From Progne subis subis (taxonomy: Eukaryota > Chordata > Aves > Passeriformes > Hirundinidae), in assembly GCA_022316685.1 (NCBI GenBank), contig JAKJHU010000066.1:4461913-4525912 (forward strand): DNA of 64,000 bases. Direction: 5' to 3'. Within the stretch, counting starts at the first letter, position 1. The number at the start of each line of letters is the position of its first letter. Made by a program: the position numbers and the translations under genes. The notes beneath the pieces are model-generated. The model worked only from the letters and a program-made list of their open reading frames with translations. It ran no database searches and was not told the origin of the DNA. Positions 46,290 to 57,538 of this stretch are shown piece by piece.

Positions 46290-46520
46290 AGGTCCTCACG
46301 GATTGTAACATAAACAAAGTGATTGTTTTCACATTCCTATTTGGAGGAGGGTAATTGATAGGAATTCTAGTTTGACCAATGGAGTCAGAGAGGTGGTGAC
46401 CTCATTCTCCAATCCCTGGTCATTGTCCGGAATCCATGTAAATCGAGGTAGTGAAATAAACACCTTTCACCTTTCTTCTTTTTACTCTTTTGCTCTGACG
46501 ACCTGACTGGGTGTCATTCT
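46290..46520 (+). mobile_element. Possible LTR fragment
   Basis: The stretch with GTTTGACCAATGGAGTCAGAG, CATTGTCCGGAATCCATGTA and AATAAACACCTTTCACC (AATAAA 46455-46460) resembles the 3' half of an avian LTR that I recall. There is no TATA box and no clear left end. A CR1 piece begins about 190 bases downstream. Confidence 0.4.
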
Positions 46521-46711
46521 TTTTGTGTCCATCTAGGGTGATGGTGGCTCTTCTCCAGAGCATTTTGACCCTGGTTTCCCCCATCTCCTCTCCCATCACC
46601 ACCTTATCTGTCCTAAGCTGGAGCATCCTGCGGGTTCACACATCACCCAAGGTGTCTGCCCAGCATCTGCAGCTGAGGTTCTCCAGAGGCAGAACGTGGT
46701 GGGTTTTGCTG

Positions 46712-46952
46712 TGATGGATTACCCTGAAGGAAGGGAGATTTAAGCTGGACCTTACAAAAAAATTCTTTACCCAGAGAGTGGTGAGGCCCTGGCTCAGGTT
46801 GCTCAGCAAAGCTGTGGCTGCCCCATCCCTCCAAGTGTCCAAGGTTACATCAGGCTTAGAGCAACCTGGGATAGTCCCTGCCCTTGGCAGGAGGTGGAAC
46901 TGGGTGATCTTTAATGTCCCTTCCAACCCAAATCCTTCTGTGATCCTATGAT
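46712..46952 (+). mobile_element. CR1 3' end
   Basis: AAGCTGGACCTTACAAAAAA, AGAGTGGTGAGGCCCTGGCT, GCAACCTGGGATAGTCCCTG, GTGATCTTTAATGTCCCTTC and tail CTGTGATCCTATGATTC show a CR1 3' untranslated region in + orientation. Confidence 0.85.
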
Positions 46953-49796
46953 TCGGGTCAGCAGAAGAAGACACCCGACGTAAAGAAACCTTCTCCCTCC
47001 AGCCTTCCTCTGCACCGCCAGAAGTGTCCTGCCCTCCCCAAAGAGAGGAAGAAACAGCAGAGAAGGTTGTTCCAATGTGTGCAGAGGAAAGTCTTTCCCT
47101 GCAGCACCAGTCTCAAATCCCTGGGTGGTGGAGGCTGAGATGCAGAAACAAAAAGTGACAAAGGATCTGGTCACAGAAGGCGCCTGCCCAGAGGGGCCAT
47201 GGCAGCCCCAGAAGTTGAGCAAACTGTAAATAAAGCCAAATGGGACTTCTAATAAATTAGTGCTTCCAGACACGAGATCCTGTCTATAAAAGTGGTCACC
47301 TGGAAGGCAGCTGGCTGCGCTCAGCAGCTGGGCTGAGGGAGGGATAATGAAACATTCCGACCTCAACTCATCATTTCTGTTGTCTCTTGTGGCAGTCATC
47401 GTCTACCTCGGGCCCTGGGAGCTCCTGTGACTCTCACCTGGTGTGTTTGTTATCAGTTTATACAGAAGGAAACCCCTTTTACTGCCAAACTTTGCTTTAG
47501 TAAGACTTCTGTACCCCAAACATCCTGAGGGTGCCCACTCACCGATGATCACTTCCCACCGCCACATTCCCTAATTCCCCGCTGGTCACAGCCATAATCG
47601 GGCGATGTGTAGCTCCCACCCAGGGCCTTCACATTCCACTTCAGGCCCCTAAAAGAGCATCTCCCACCCCCGAGCTTGTTTTGATTGCGGTGCAGACACG
47701 ACACTTCTCTGGCGGTCTCACCAGCAGCTGCTCTTTCATTACCAGCCGTGTCCTTCACGATTCCAAGTGTCCTGCTTTGTCCAAAGCCATTAGCACAAAC
47801 ACCGAGGAGCTGCTCCTGCCGCTGAACCATGAGGAACGTTATTTCCTCCTCACCTCCCATTAAGAGTGAACACCACTGGTGCTCACCCTCTGCTCGCCAG
47901 CCACCGACCAATTATTTTAATAATGTTAAATTAATACTTTCCGCTTCTCTCGCGTCTCTCCTCCAGGAATCTCAGAGGGCTTTGCCTGCAGCTAATTAAA
48001 CTTCAGGATACCTCCACGAGGTCGGAATTGGCAGGCGGAGGTGGGAAAGGGAGGCACAGACTGAGAGCAGGGCAAAGCCTGAGGTGGAGGTCCTGGCTTG
48101 GGGCACAAGAAATCACCATAAAATCCCTAAATCAGGGGCCTGGAGCTGGGGCCACACCCTGCAAACCCAGGCTTGCAGAGGGGCCAGGCTATTCCACCTC
48201 TGGAAGGATGGGAAGGGTTCTTCTGCCTGGCTGGGGCTCCGTCAAACCAAGCCCAGACTCGCAGTGGAGACACATCTCCATCATCCTGTTGTAGACAAAA
48301 AAGACCCAAACCTCCACCCTACACACACAAACCCCTCCCAAAAATGACCTTTGTTTTTCACCTGACCGAGCCTTGCTTCCTCATAACCATAACTGTTGAA
48401 AAAGGAGAAGATTTGGATTCTGTTTTATTTTTTCCCCCATAATTTCCCAAGAAGAGGACTAAAATATCCAAATTTCTGAATGCGAGATGCAAAAAAGTCA
48501 GTTTTCTGGCAATGGAAAAGGTCTTATCTGCAATTCTGTTAATTAATAACGAATTTCAAGACAAAAGAATGGTGATTGGATCTGATCAGAAATTGCTACT
48601 CAGAACAGAGTATTTGGGGGTTTTTACAAGTGGTAATTAGCACATGATGATTTTTTTTTTTTTTTTAAATTTATTCAGGGTAAGAAAAAATGCCATCAAA
48701 ATTTTTTAATTCCCAGAAATAAATTCTGAAGAAATGAACCCTTTTTTGGAGAAGCCTCGCCATTTGATGCACAGTTTTCTTTTGACTCTGGGTGTTCAGG
48801 TGGGTTCTCAGGGAAGGAGAAGGACCTGAAAAGTCTGTGTTTGATGGCAAAGCTCAGAGGCAGCTCAATGGTTTGGGTCATCCCAGGAACCCCAAATGGC
48901 ACCTTTCCCCCACCTCCAAACAGGTAATTTGCTGGAGCCGCTCTTTGGCAAAAGGTTTTGACATTTCAGCTTTCCTTTCTGGTTCTAAACAGTGACATTT
49001 CCCTCCGGGGATAAATCCTCTCACCCTCTGATGGGATCCTCTCAGCCCCTCCCTTTCCTCACACCTTCCCTCCAGTGCCAATCAGGGCACCCCCGGTCAC
49101 ACCAGTGCGGAGGGGTCACCAGGCCAGGGTGGGACATTTTGGTAGGATACAAGTTTCACGTTGGAATTCCCGTTTTCGTCCCCAGACTCTTCATTCCTAA
49201 GCCTGTTGTGGCGTAGGGTCCCTCACGCTGGTGTCCTCCACTCATGCAAGATGGAGATGTTGCCCCATCCCAATCCTCACCTCCTCCCAATGATGTGTTT
49301 GCAGCTTGGGCAAAGGTCCCATTCTTTTTTTTTTTTTTCACCTCTCTAGTTTTTTCCCATTAGAATTCAACCTGTTCCCTTCTTTTTTCCTTAGATTATC
49401 CATCTGCCTCCCTCACTCACATCACCACCTCCAGTGGTCTCCTTTCTAGGTATCTTGGATAGAGAATTCCAAGAAAAAAAGTTCAGGAGGAGGCTGGAGA
49501 AGATGTAGGAGAAACTTTTAGGGAAATCTGATTTAGGTCTCCAGTTGGAAGACCACGAGTAGACCAGATGGTCCCACCCGGATCAAGACAGGGTAAGAGA
49601 CAATGATTCTCCATTTCTCCCACCTCATCATCTCCAAGGGAATATCTGAGAATTCCCAGCCCAGCCAGATCCATGGCAAGGCAGGCAAGGGTAAAACTGA
49701 AAAAAAAATGAACAGATCAACAAATTGGGACTCTGAAACCTAAGAGGGGGTGCAGACATGGCCTGGTAGCAGCTCTTCTTGTCCCTGACAGGAAGG

Positions 49797-49953
49797 GTGA
49801 TTTGGGGATGTCCCATCCCTGGAATTGTTCCTGGCCAGGTTGGATGGGGCTTGGAGCACCCCGGATGGTGGAAGGTGTCCCTGCCCACAGCAGGGATGGT
49901 GCTGGATGGGCTTCGAGGTCCCTTCCAAACCTCTCTGGGAGTCTGTGATTCCC
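49797..49953 (+). mobile_element. CR1 3' end
   Basis: CAGGTTGGATGGGGCTTGGA, GTGGAAGGTGTCCCTGCCCA, GGCTTCGAGGTCCCTTCCAA and tail GAGTCTGTGATTCC. Confidence 0.8.
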
Positions 49954-50499
49954 ACAAACTAAAATAACAGAAATAGCGACATATTTTTGTCAAATCTTTG
50001 GTCTTGTGACACGCCAGAACTGTTATCCTTGGGCAAAGCTGGAGCAGCACAGAACCAAGGCGGTGACAGAGGGATTTCTGGCACTGCTGCAGCCCTTGGG
50101 TTCCCCTCTCTCTCCACAAAGCCCCAGCTTGTGGCAGAGGGCCCCGTTCCTGTGGGCTGATGTCCCACAGGATCTCCCAGCGTCACCCAGGGGCGCCTGT
50201 CCTTGTCCCACGGCCGCAGGGGATGTTTGTTCCCTGAAGAACGGGCAGGTGTGAGAGGAGATGCCTTTTGGAAGGCGATCAGCAGAGGGAGCTCGGCGGA
50301 AGGAGAGTGCAAACACTGGCAATGGCATTTTCGGTCAGGACTGGGGACAGGAACCCGGGAAAGGGACCGCAGGATTACGGGTGCTTGGCTTCGGGAGGCT
50401 CTGGAGATCCAAGGCACCCGGCTCAGTCTCATCGCTCTCTCTGGTCCCTCTTTCAGGATGAGATGAGATGTGACAGCTTCTTTCCTTGCCGGGAAAAAG

Positions 50500-50622
50500 T
50501 TGTTTGGGTTTTTTTGTGTTGTGTGTTTGTTTGTTTGTTTTTGTTTGGGGTTTTTTTGTTTGTTTGTTTGTTTTTGGGGGGTGTGGGTTGGGTTTTTTTG
50601 TTTTGTTTTGTTTTGTTTTATT
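50500..50622 (+). repeat. GTTT/GTTTTT-rich low-complexity tract
   Basis: T and G only over most of 120 bases, units TTTG, TTTTG and T runs. Confidence 0.9.
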
Positions 50623-50876
50623 TCCCAGTCATAAAGAAGGGTGAGACGAGACCAGGAGCAATTAAAGGAATTTGGGGATGGATTAAGAGGTTTGTTTTAG
50701 CCCAAGTCTGACCAACGTGCAGAGCTGGCTTTGCGTCTCCTGAGGTCTCCATGCTCTCTCCGTGGGGAACACAGCTGGGGAAGGAGGGAGCAGCTGAAAT
50801 TTGCCTTTCCCTCTGCTGGAGCCAAAGCAATTTTCTGGCTGGAGCCGGGAAAAGGGAGAAGATTCAGCCCCACTCA

Positions 50877-50997
50877 CATGTAAAGTTTAAGGTCAGTTTT
50901 AGCAATGTTTTGACATTTCCAGGTTCCCTCGGGGTCCTGAGAACAGGAATGCCATAAATGTCGAGACACAGACATAATTGACCTTAAACTTTACATG
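50877..50997. repeat. 19-bp perfect inverted repeat with hairpin potential
   Basis: Left arm 50877-50895 (CATGTAAAGTTTAAGGTCA) and right arm 50979-50997 (TGACCTTAAACTTTACATG) are exact reverse complements, 83 bases apart. Further in, TGTTTTGACATTT (50910-50922) pairs with AAATGTCGAGACA (about 50957-50969) with two mismatches. The whole could fold as a roughly 120-base imperfect hairpin. What it is (MITE end pair, small-RNA hairpin or chance inversion) is unknown. Confidence 0.85.
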
Positions 50998-51454
50998 GCC
51001 ATGTGGTGAATACCCCACTCCCTCCCTGCCCTCTCCCTCTGGCCTCCAGGCTGCCCAGGGCATGGCCTGAAATTTAGCTCTCCCTGGCACCAAGAAGTTG
51101 AATTTGACCAACTGCCCAGGATAGTCCATTCTGGACAAAAAAAAGGCAGGAGATGCTCCAGGAAAAGTGACATATCTGAGCTGGGATAATACACAGGATC
51201 ATTCCTGAGAAACTTGTCCTGGTAGTGAGGAATTTTCTCAGCAAGTTCATGTGTGTCTGAGGAAGGAGTTGAATCCTTCCATCTGACCACAAACAGGCTC
51301 AACTCCCCAAAAGCTGCTTTTTGGACTCCAAAGATGAACTGGGAAAAGCAGGGAAAAGCCACGGAGGAAAGAAGAATTAGCGGGATTTTGAATGGGTCCT
51401 ATTTGGGCACCAAGTGGCCTGTGGATTTTTTCAAAGACACACGGAAGAAGTGAC

Positions 51455-51455
<1 letters not shown>

Positions 51456-51497
<42 letters not shown>

Positions 51498-51506
51498 AAA
51501 AAAAAA
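51456..51506 (+). repeat. Long A homopolymer
   Basis: 40 A, one G, then ten A. No CR1 or SINE is seen directly upstream. Confidence 0.95.
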
Positions 51507-52469
51507 GCTGAAATTCACTCCTTTTGGAGCTTTACATTTCTCCTGGGCAATTTTTAAGTTTCAGACCACCACCCAAAGCTCACCCTGCTGCTCTTCTCGA
51601 TATCCCAGCGGGGTGAAAGGCCATAACTCCGTCCTCATCCCTGGGCTGCAGTTTGGGGAGGGGGAAGCGCTGCCCTCCCTGCCGGAGCTGCCTCTCCCAC
51701 CGCCCCTGTCACTTCGCCAAACGGAGCGCGGCTGCTAATTGCTCTGCCTGCTAATCTATTCTAATGCATGGTAATAGAAGCCGAGTTTCTGCCCTGATAA
51801 CTCCGCCGGATTATGCTGCAGAACCGCAATCCCCCCGCCCGCCCCTTATCTCTGTCCCCAGGTGGGCTCCTCCCTGCATCCCAGCAATTGTGCCAGCCCA
51901 CCCCCGGAGCCCCACGGGGCGTGGGTGCAAGGGATTTACTCCTCCATCTCCCGCCCTACAAAGCCAAGGGCTGCACAAACACCATCCCTCCCCCCTGCTC
52001 TGGGGGGATTTCATGCCCCTTCTACTTTCCCCGAGCCCCCCTCCCCAAATTTCCAAGAACTGCGGATTGTCTTGGAGCTGTTAATGTTGCCTGGGGGAGA
52101 CGGAGTTGGAGCATCCAATGCAACCTGCTGCCGAGCCCCAGGGCTGGACAGAGGCTCAGAGGTGGCTCCAGTGACCATTCCCAGCTCAAGCAAGGCTGGG
52201 GTGATGCCAGGGATCAGCGATTTGGGTGTGCTTCTCCTGCAGGCGCATCGGGCAGCTCGCTCCAGCCTGGGATGGACGGGACAGGATCATTTCACATGCA
52301 AATCCCTGGAAATGTGGACCTTTTGTCCAACGGAGGGTTGGAAAATGTTTGCTGGCACGGGGCGGGGGGTGGAGGAGGGTGCGGGATGAGGGAGGGGGTC
52401 TGTGGAGGGTGATGCTGAAATCCGGTCCTCAGCTGGTCATTATGGAAAAGTGAAGTTCCTCCATGGATC

Positions 52470-52695
52470 ACAGGATCGCGGATTCATGGAAAGGCTTGGA
52501 TTGGAAGGGATGTTAAAGATCATCCAGCCCAACTCCCTGCTGTGGCCAGGAACCCTTCCACCACACCAGGGTGCTCCAAGCCTCACCCACCCTTGGACAG
52601 TTTCAGGGATCCAGGTGCAGCAACAACATCTCTGGGCACCCTGTGCCAGGGCCTCCCCACCCTCCCAGCCAGGAATTCCTTCCTAAAATCCATTC
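52470..52695 (-). mobile_element. CR1 LINE fragment
   Basis: Reverse-complement CR1: TCACAGGATCGCGGATTCAT, GGAAGGGATGTTAAAGATCA, CCAGGGTGCTCCAAGCCTCA and CAGGAATTCCTTCCTAAAAT. Confidence 0.85.
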
Positions 52696-54100
52696 CTAAA
52701 GCATTTCCTGCTGTAGAAGCAGCCCTGAACACAGCCAGCACTTGTGTGTGACATCTGGGAGGGTGGGGATCTCCTGCCTCCATCCTCTGACCTTTCCCAG
52801 CCTCCTGTAAGGGTCAAAGACACAAGCAAAGGGCATCTCTGAAGCTGCAGGGTCTCTGCTTTGCTGCCCCTTCAATCACAGCCCTCCAGCTCCTTTTGCT
52901 GCCGAACTTACCAGGCTCAACACGAGCCCGGTAGCTCAAAGCGGGAGAATCTCAGAGCACAAAAATCACAAGCAGGAGGCAGAACTCGAGCCAAAGGCGT
53001 GAGAGCTGCAGTCAGTCCACGGCACTGAGGTGGTCCACAAGAAAGGAATCACAGGAATCTGCCTGGATTCAGCCTTTTGCCATCTGCCCATGAAAGGCTG
53101 AGCTTCAAATGAAGATGGAAAAAACCCTGGAGGCTCAGCTGAAGGCTACCTGAGTAATACAAGCTCCTGTCCCTGAGGAGACGGCAAAATAACTTTCTCC
53201 ACACTGAATTCACTTAGAGCCATTTTAAAGAAAATTAGAAGAAGAAAAAAGCGAGAGAAAGGGAACGAGGTTGCTAGATAAGGCAAGTAATTAATGAACA
53301 AAATTACTTTTCCCAGAGAGCATCCTATCATGGTGCTTCCTATTCATGATAATAATATTTGTGAGTGTCTTCCTCAGAACCTGGGTAGATAACACCTACA
53401 CTCTCCCATGCTCCTACATGCTCTCCTCTGCAAGGGCTGATGAAAACAATCTGTTCAAACGGGCAGAAGTTCTTTTTTCATGGCCTGATTCAGAACATCA
53501 TCCCCAAATTCTTCCTAGGAGCTTCTCTTGAGTAACTCCAAGGAAATAAATTTGGTGTTTTCCTGGTCACTGTGGTGCAGATGCCAAATATCTGTTGGTG
53601 AAGGTGATGGGAGGAGCCCTCGCTTTCAGAAGGGTCAAATTTTGGGTGTGCTGCTCAGAGATTGGGGCTGATCAGTGGTGCTGAGGCTTCCTCAAGACGG
53701 CAGTGAGACCTGGAAGTCCTCCAGGTGGGAGAGTTTGATTTGGTGTCACTTCAGCCTCATCTCTTGAAAGGCAAATGAGGATCTGTGTTCAAGGAGGTTT
53801 CCACGAGGGTCAGGGAGCCATGGGAAGTGCGCTGTAAGGAGTTCCCACTCACACAGACACTGAATCCCTGCCAGCAAGGAGAGAGGAAGCATTCCCACAG
53901 GACAGACTGATCAGGCCTGAACACTTTTCATCCAAAGCCCCCACCCCTGGAACCCTCTTGAGCAGTTTTACCCAGAAAGGTGCAAGGCAGAGGGTATCCC
54001 ACAGAGTTCCTCAAACCAGATCCTCCCAACCCACTGCTCCCCTTGATCTTCATCAATATCTCTACTTTCACACCGCTGGTAAGCTCCTTTCCTCCTCCTT

Positions 54101-54174
54101 ATCCATCCATCCATCCATCCATCCATCCATCCATCCATCCATCCATCCATCCATCCCTCCATCCCTCCATCCCT
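54101..54174 (+). repeat. ATCC tetranucleotide microsatellite
   Basis: About 14 pure ATCC units, then ATCCCTCC units. Confidence 0.95.
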
Positions 54175-55884
54175 CTTCCCACATCCCCCCGTAGCAGAGC
54201 CTGCAGTGATGGGTGCTGTAACTCCAGTATTTGCTCCTGGCAGAGACAATTCCTCCCACTGGGTCCAGACTTTTCTGCAGGAAAAGCAAAATTCCTGCAA
54301 TTAGCATTCAGAAAAAACACAGGGCAGCACAGAGGGAGTCGCATCAGGCCCCTGTTACCACACAGACCTGGCATGGGCGTCTCCAGCAGTTCCATGGCTC
54401 TGGCAGGAGAGGAGACTGTGCAGGGAATTGGGAAAAATAAGCCAAGGAATCTCTCAGCCCAAGCTTGGCTTTCCCCTGTGGGGTGTGGAATCAGTGGGAT
54501 GGGATTTTCTCCCTGAAAAGGCATCTCCATGCATCTCCACCAACCCCACTCAGACCATGCCTGAAGCTCTGGATCCATCCCTAAACTATTTGCTTCCTTG
54601 GAGCAAGGAAAAATCCTGGGCTGAGCTGGATGCTCAGCCTTCAACAGGTGAATGGAGGTCAGAAATAAAGGAGAAGCTGTGTTTCCATGGCAGTTTTCAG
54701 ACCCTCACATGACCAATGCACAGGCTTTGGATCAGGGCTGGAGCTTCTCAGATCAGCATTTCACCCCAACTCTGACAAAAACAACAAAAAATTTCTGCTT
54801 CTCACAGCTCAGCTCCTTCTAGGAAAGGGAATTTGGGGAACAGAATAATAAGAGAAAAAAATAGAGCGGGAAGGATTTTAATTTAATGCCTTACTCTGCC
54901 CAAGCCTGCTCCAGCTAAAAAGTCAGGGAACAAGCTGAGCTTCTCTCTTCCTAAGCCTCCTCTCGAGCTGGCTCTGCAGAAAGGTTTGGGGAGGAGGGAG
55001 GATCCATCCAGAGCCGAGCCATAAGAAACAGAATGACCTGGGCTCCAAAACACCCTAAAAACAATCCTGGCTTGATCCCTCTGATAGTTTAAACATACAG
55101 CCAAAAGGAATTATCATTACTGATATTATTATTTTTAAATTTTAATTGTTATTATTTTAGGAGTAACTCTTCTGAACCAATCAGGTCTGGCACACCCCAC
55201 CTGGCACCATGAGGCTCTGGGAAGCACTCCCTGACCCGAGGCTACACCAGGAACCCCAGCTCACGCTCCAGCTGCAAGGAAAACGCTGTCAGCAGGTGAT
55301 GTATGGATTTCCCCCTGCCTGTGCATGGCTGGAAGGGGTGGGTTGAGCCCTGAGAAATCGCCTGTGGTGCTGCGGGTGACCTCCAGCCGGCTGGGCTGTC
55401 GGCTGCACGGCGATGGAGCCATCCATTACACACTCCAGGTGTCCATCTCCCCAGCTCGTTTCCTAGTTCCCTGCCCTTTAAAAGCACCTGATTTCCGGAC
55501 ACAGCTCTTCAGGGAATGCTGGGTGAGCCAGACAAGCTGCACCAGGGGCTGCGATGGGAGGGAGCATGGGAAGAGGTTATTCCTTCTGGCTGAGACAGTG
55601 CTACAACACAGGCTGTGACAGGAGGGATCCAGTGTGGGCAGGTGGTTGGAAAAGGCTGGGAATGCTGAAGGAGGTAGGAATTCAAGTGCAGTTTCATGAT
55701 GCTGTCCTTCGTCCACCTATACGAGACATCTCTCAACACAATAATATGTGATGGACAGGAGTCCAGCTGTGCACCTGAAGGGCAAAAATGTTCTGCTTGA
55801 AGTTCTCCAGGATCAACATCCAATCCAGAATCATGGATTCAGACTATCCATCTTGCGGGTCGGTGACAGAACTCAGGTTTTTAG

Positions 55885-56108
55885 TTGCACCTCCCAGTTT
55901 TCAGTCTCTCCTTGCAGGTAATAAGCAAGAGGAGAAGAGGAAATGGCCTAAAGTTGTGCCAGAGGAAGTTCAGGCTGGATATTAGGAAAAGTTTCATTGC
56001 ACCTCCCAGTTTTTAGTCTCTCCTTGCAGGTAATAAGCAATAGGAGAAGAGGAAATGGCCTCAAGTTGTGCCAGAGGAGGTTCAGGTTGGATATTAGGAA
56101 AAGTTTCT
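55885..56108 (+). repeat. Tandem duplication, two 112-bp units
   Basis: Units at 55885-55996 and 55997-56108 both begin TTGCACCTCCCAGTTTT and run through CAGTCTCTCCTTGCAGGTAA (second unit TAGTCTC...) to GGATATTAGGAAAAGTTTC. They differ at a handful of positions. The unit joins about 30 bases of non-CR1-looking sequence to CR1 sequence. Confidence 0.9.
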
Positions 56109-56294
56109 TCATTGAAAGAGTGGTTAAGCATTGGAAAAGGCTTCCCAAGGAAGTGGTGGAGTCACCATCCTTGGAAATGTTAAAAAAATGAGTGGATGTG
56201 GCACTTGGATCTATGGTTTAGTGGGTGGGGGGTTAAGTCAAAATTTGAGTCTGAAGATCTTTGAGGTCTTTCCAGCACAGTGATTCTGTGATGT
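55910..56294 (+). mobile_element. CR1 3' part with an internal tandem duplication
   Basis: GAGGAAATGGCCTCAAGTTG, GGTTCAGGTTGGATATTAGG, AGTGGTGGAGTCACCATCCT and tail ACAGTGATTCTGTGATG form a CR1 3' region in + orientation. The first part is present twice: see the 112-base repeat at 55885-56108. Confidence 0.8.
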
Positions 56295-57431
56295 CCCAGC
56301 AGTGGAGAAGGCTTTTATCCCAAACTGCAGAAGTGTCCTTGGTAGATTGGCAGATCCAGGGGACAAAGGGTGCTCGGTGCAGGCTCTGCCCCATCCCTTC
56401 TCCCGTTATCCATCCCTCCAGCCCGGGGTGTTAAGTGCCACTGGAATCAGGTGCTGTGCAGGAGGTGAAGGTGTTATTATCCAAGCCACTGGTTCCAATG
56501 AGATTATCCAGCCTAATGGAGCAGCTTGCGTGGACCTCCTCTAAGCCTGAATTTTCACTGTCAGAGGATCCCCAGTCAAGTGGAAAATTAGAAGGAGAAG
56601 GGAAGAGGGGGTTGTGGAGGGGAAAAGGGAGAGGATGATCAAGTCCTCTAGAAATTAATTCATAACTAGAGAAATGGAAATAATAACTCCCCAAGCTGAT
56701 GGACAATCCCCAGCAAACACATTTCAATTTGGAAGCCGGCTCTGCTGCCAGCGTGTCGTTTGCTTTCTGGCTCCTGCTGCTTCACTGATTTAATTTTCCA
56801 CCCAAGGTGTTGACTTTGTCCTGGGATTGTGGCTCCTGCCAAGGCTCAGGCAGCTCAGAGCCCCCTCACTACCCCTGGCTGCCCAACCTGCAGTTCCTGG
56901 TGTTGGGTAGCTCCAGTGGGGAGCACCGGCTCGAAGGGAAAGGCTTCACTTTTTAATTCTCTTTGGGTTTGGTTGGTTTGGTTTTGGGTTTTTTTTTTAT
57001 TCTTCCCCACAGGAACGGATCCCAGAATCCAGCAGGTTTAGAAGGTCTTGTGCAAAGCGCACTAAGGCTTGGTGGAGGTCACAGCCTGTTCCACCTCGAT
57101 AGCAAAATGTCCATGTGCCTTTGGTGGACTGGGATCCCACACACTGTCCAAGGGCAGGACAGGACTTGGTCAAAGCCTCTGGACTGTCAAAGCTGTTGGG
57201 TGAAACAGCTCCTAAGCACAGTTGGGTATTCAATTCAAAGCCAGCACAGCTTTATTTAGCAGCAGTGACACAAACATCAGATTTGTCCCTGTTGTCAGAA
57301 ATATCACAGAACAAGTGCATGAATGGTTTCTGACTCTCAGAAACCACGTCCTCAGCCATGAAAAGCCAGACCTCCTTCCCGAAAACTGTGTGGACCTCAG
57401 AAATCCAAAATAGCAATGAAGAGTTTTGGTC

Positions 57432-57538
57432 ACAGCCTGATCTAGTGGGAGGTGTCCCTGCCCATGGCACGGCGTAGGAACTGGATGATCTTTGAGGTCT
57501 CTTCCAACCCAAATCGTTCTGGGGTTTTATGATCCTGT
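57432..57538 (+). mobile_element. CR1 3' end
   Basis: CTGATCTAGTGGGAGGTGTC, CCTGCCCATGGCACGGCGTA, GGAACTGGATGATCTTTGAG and tail GGTTTTATGATCCTGTG. Confidence 0.8.

Noticed and set aside
51813..52412. 199-codon + frame
   Set aside because: GC-rich intron with no domain, no splice support, and overlapping frames of similar length.
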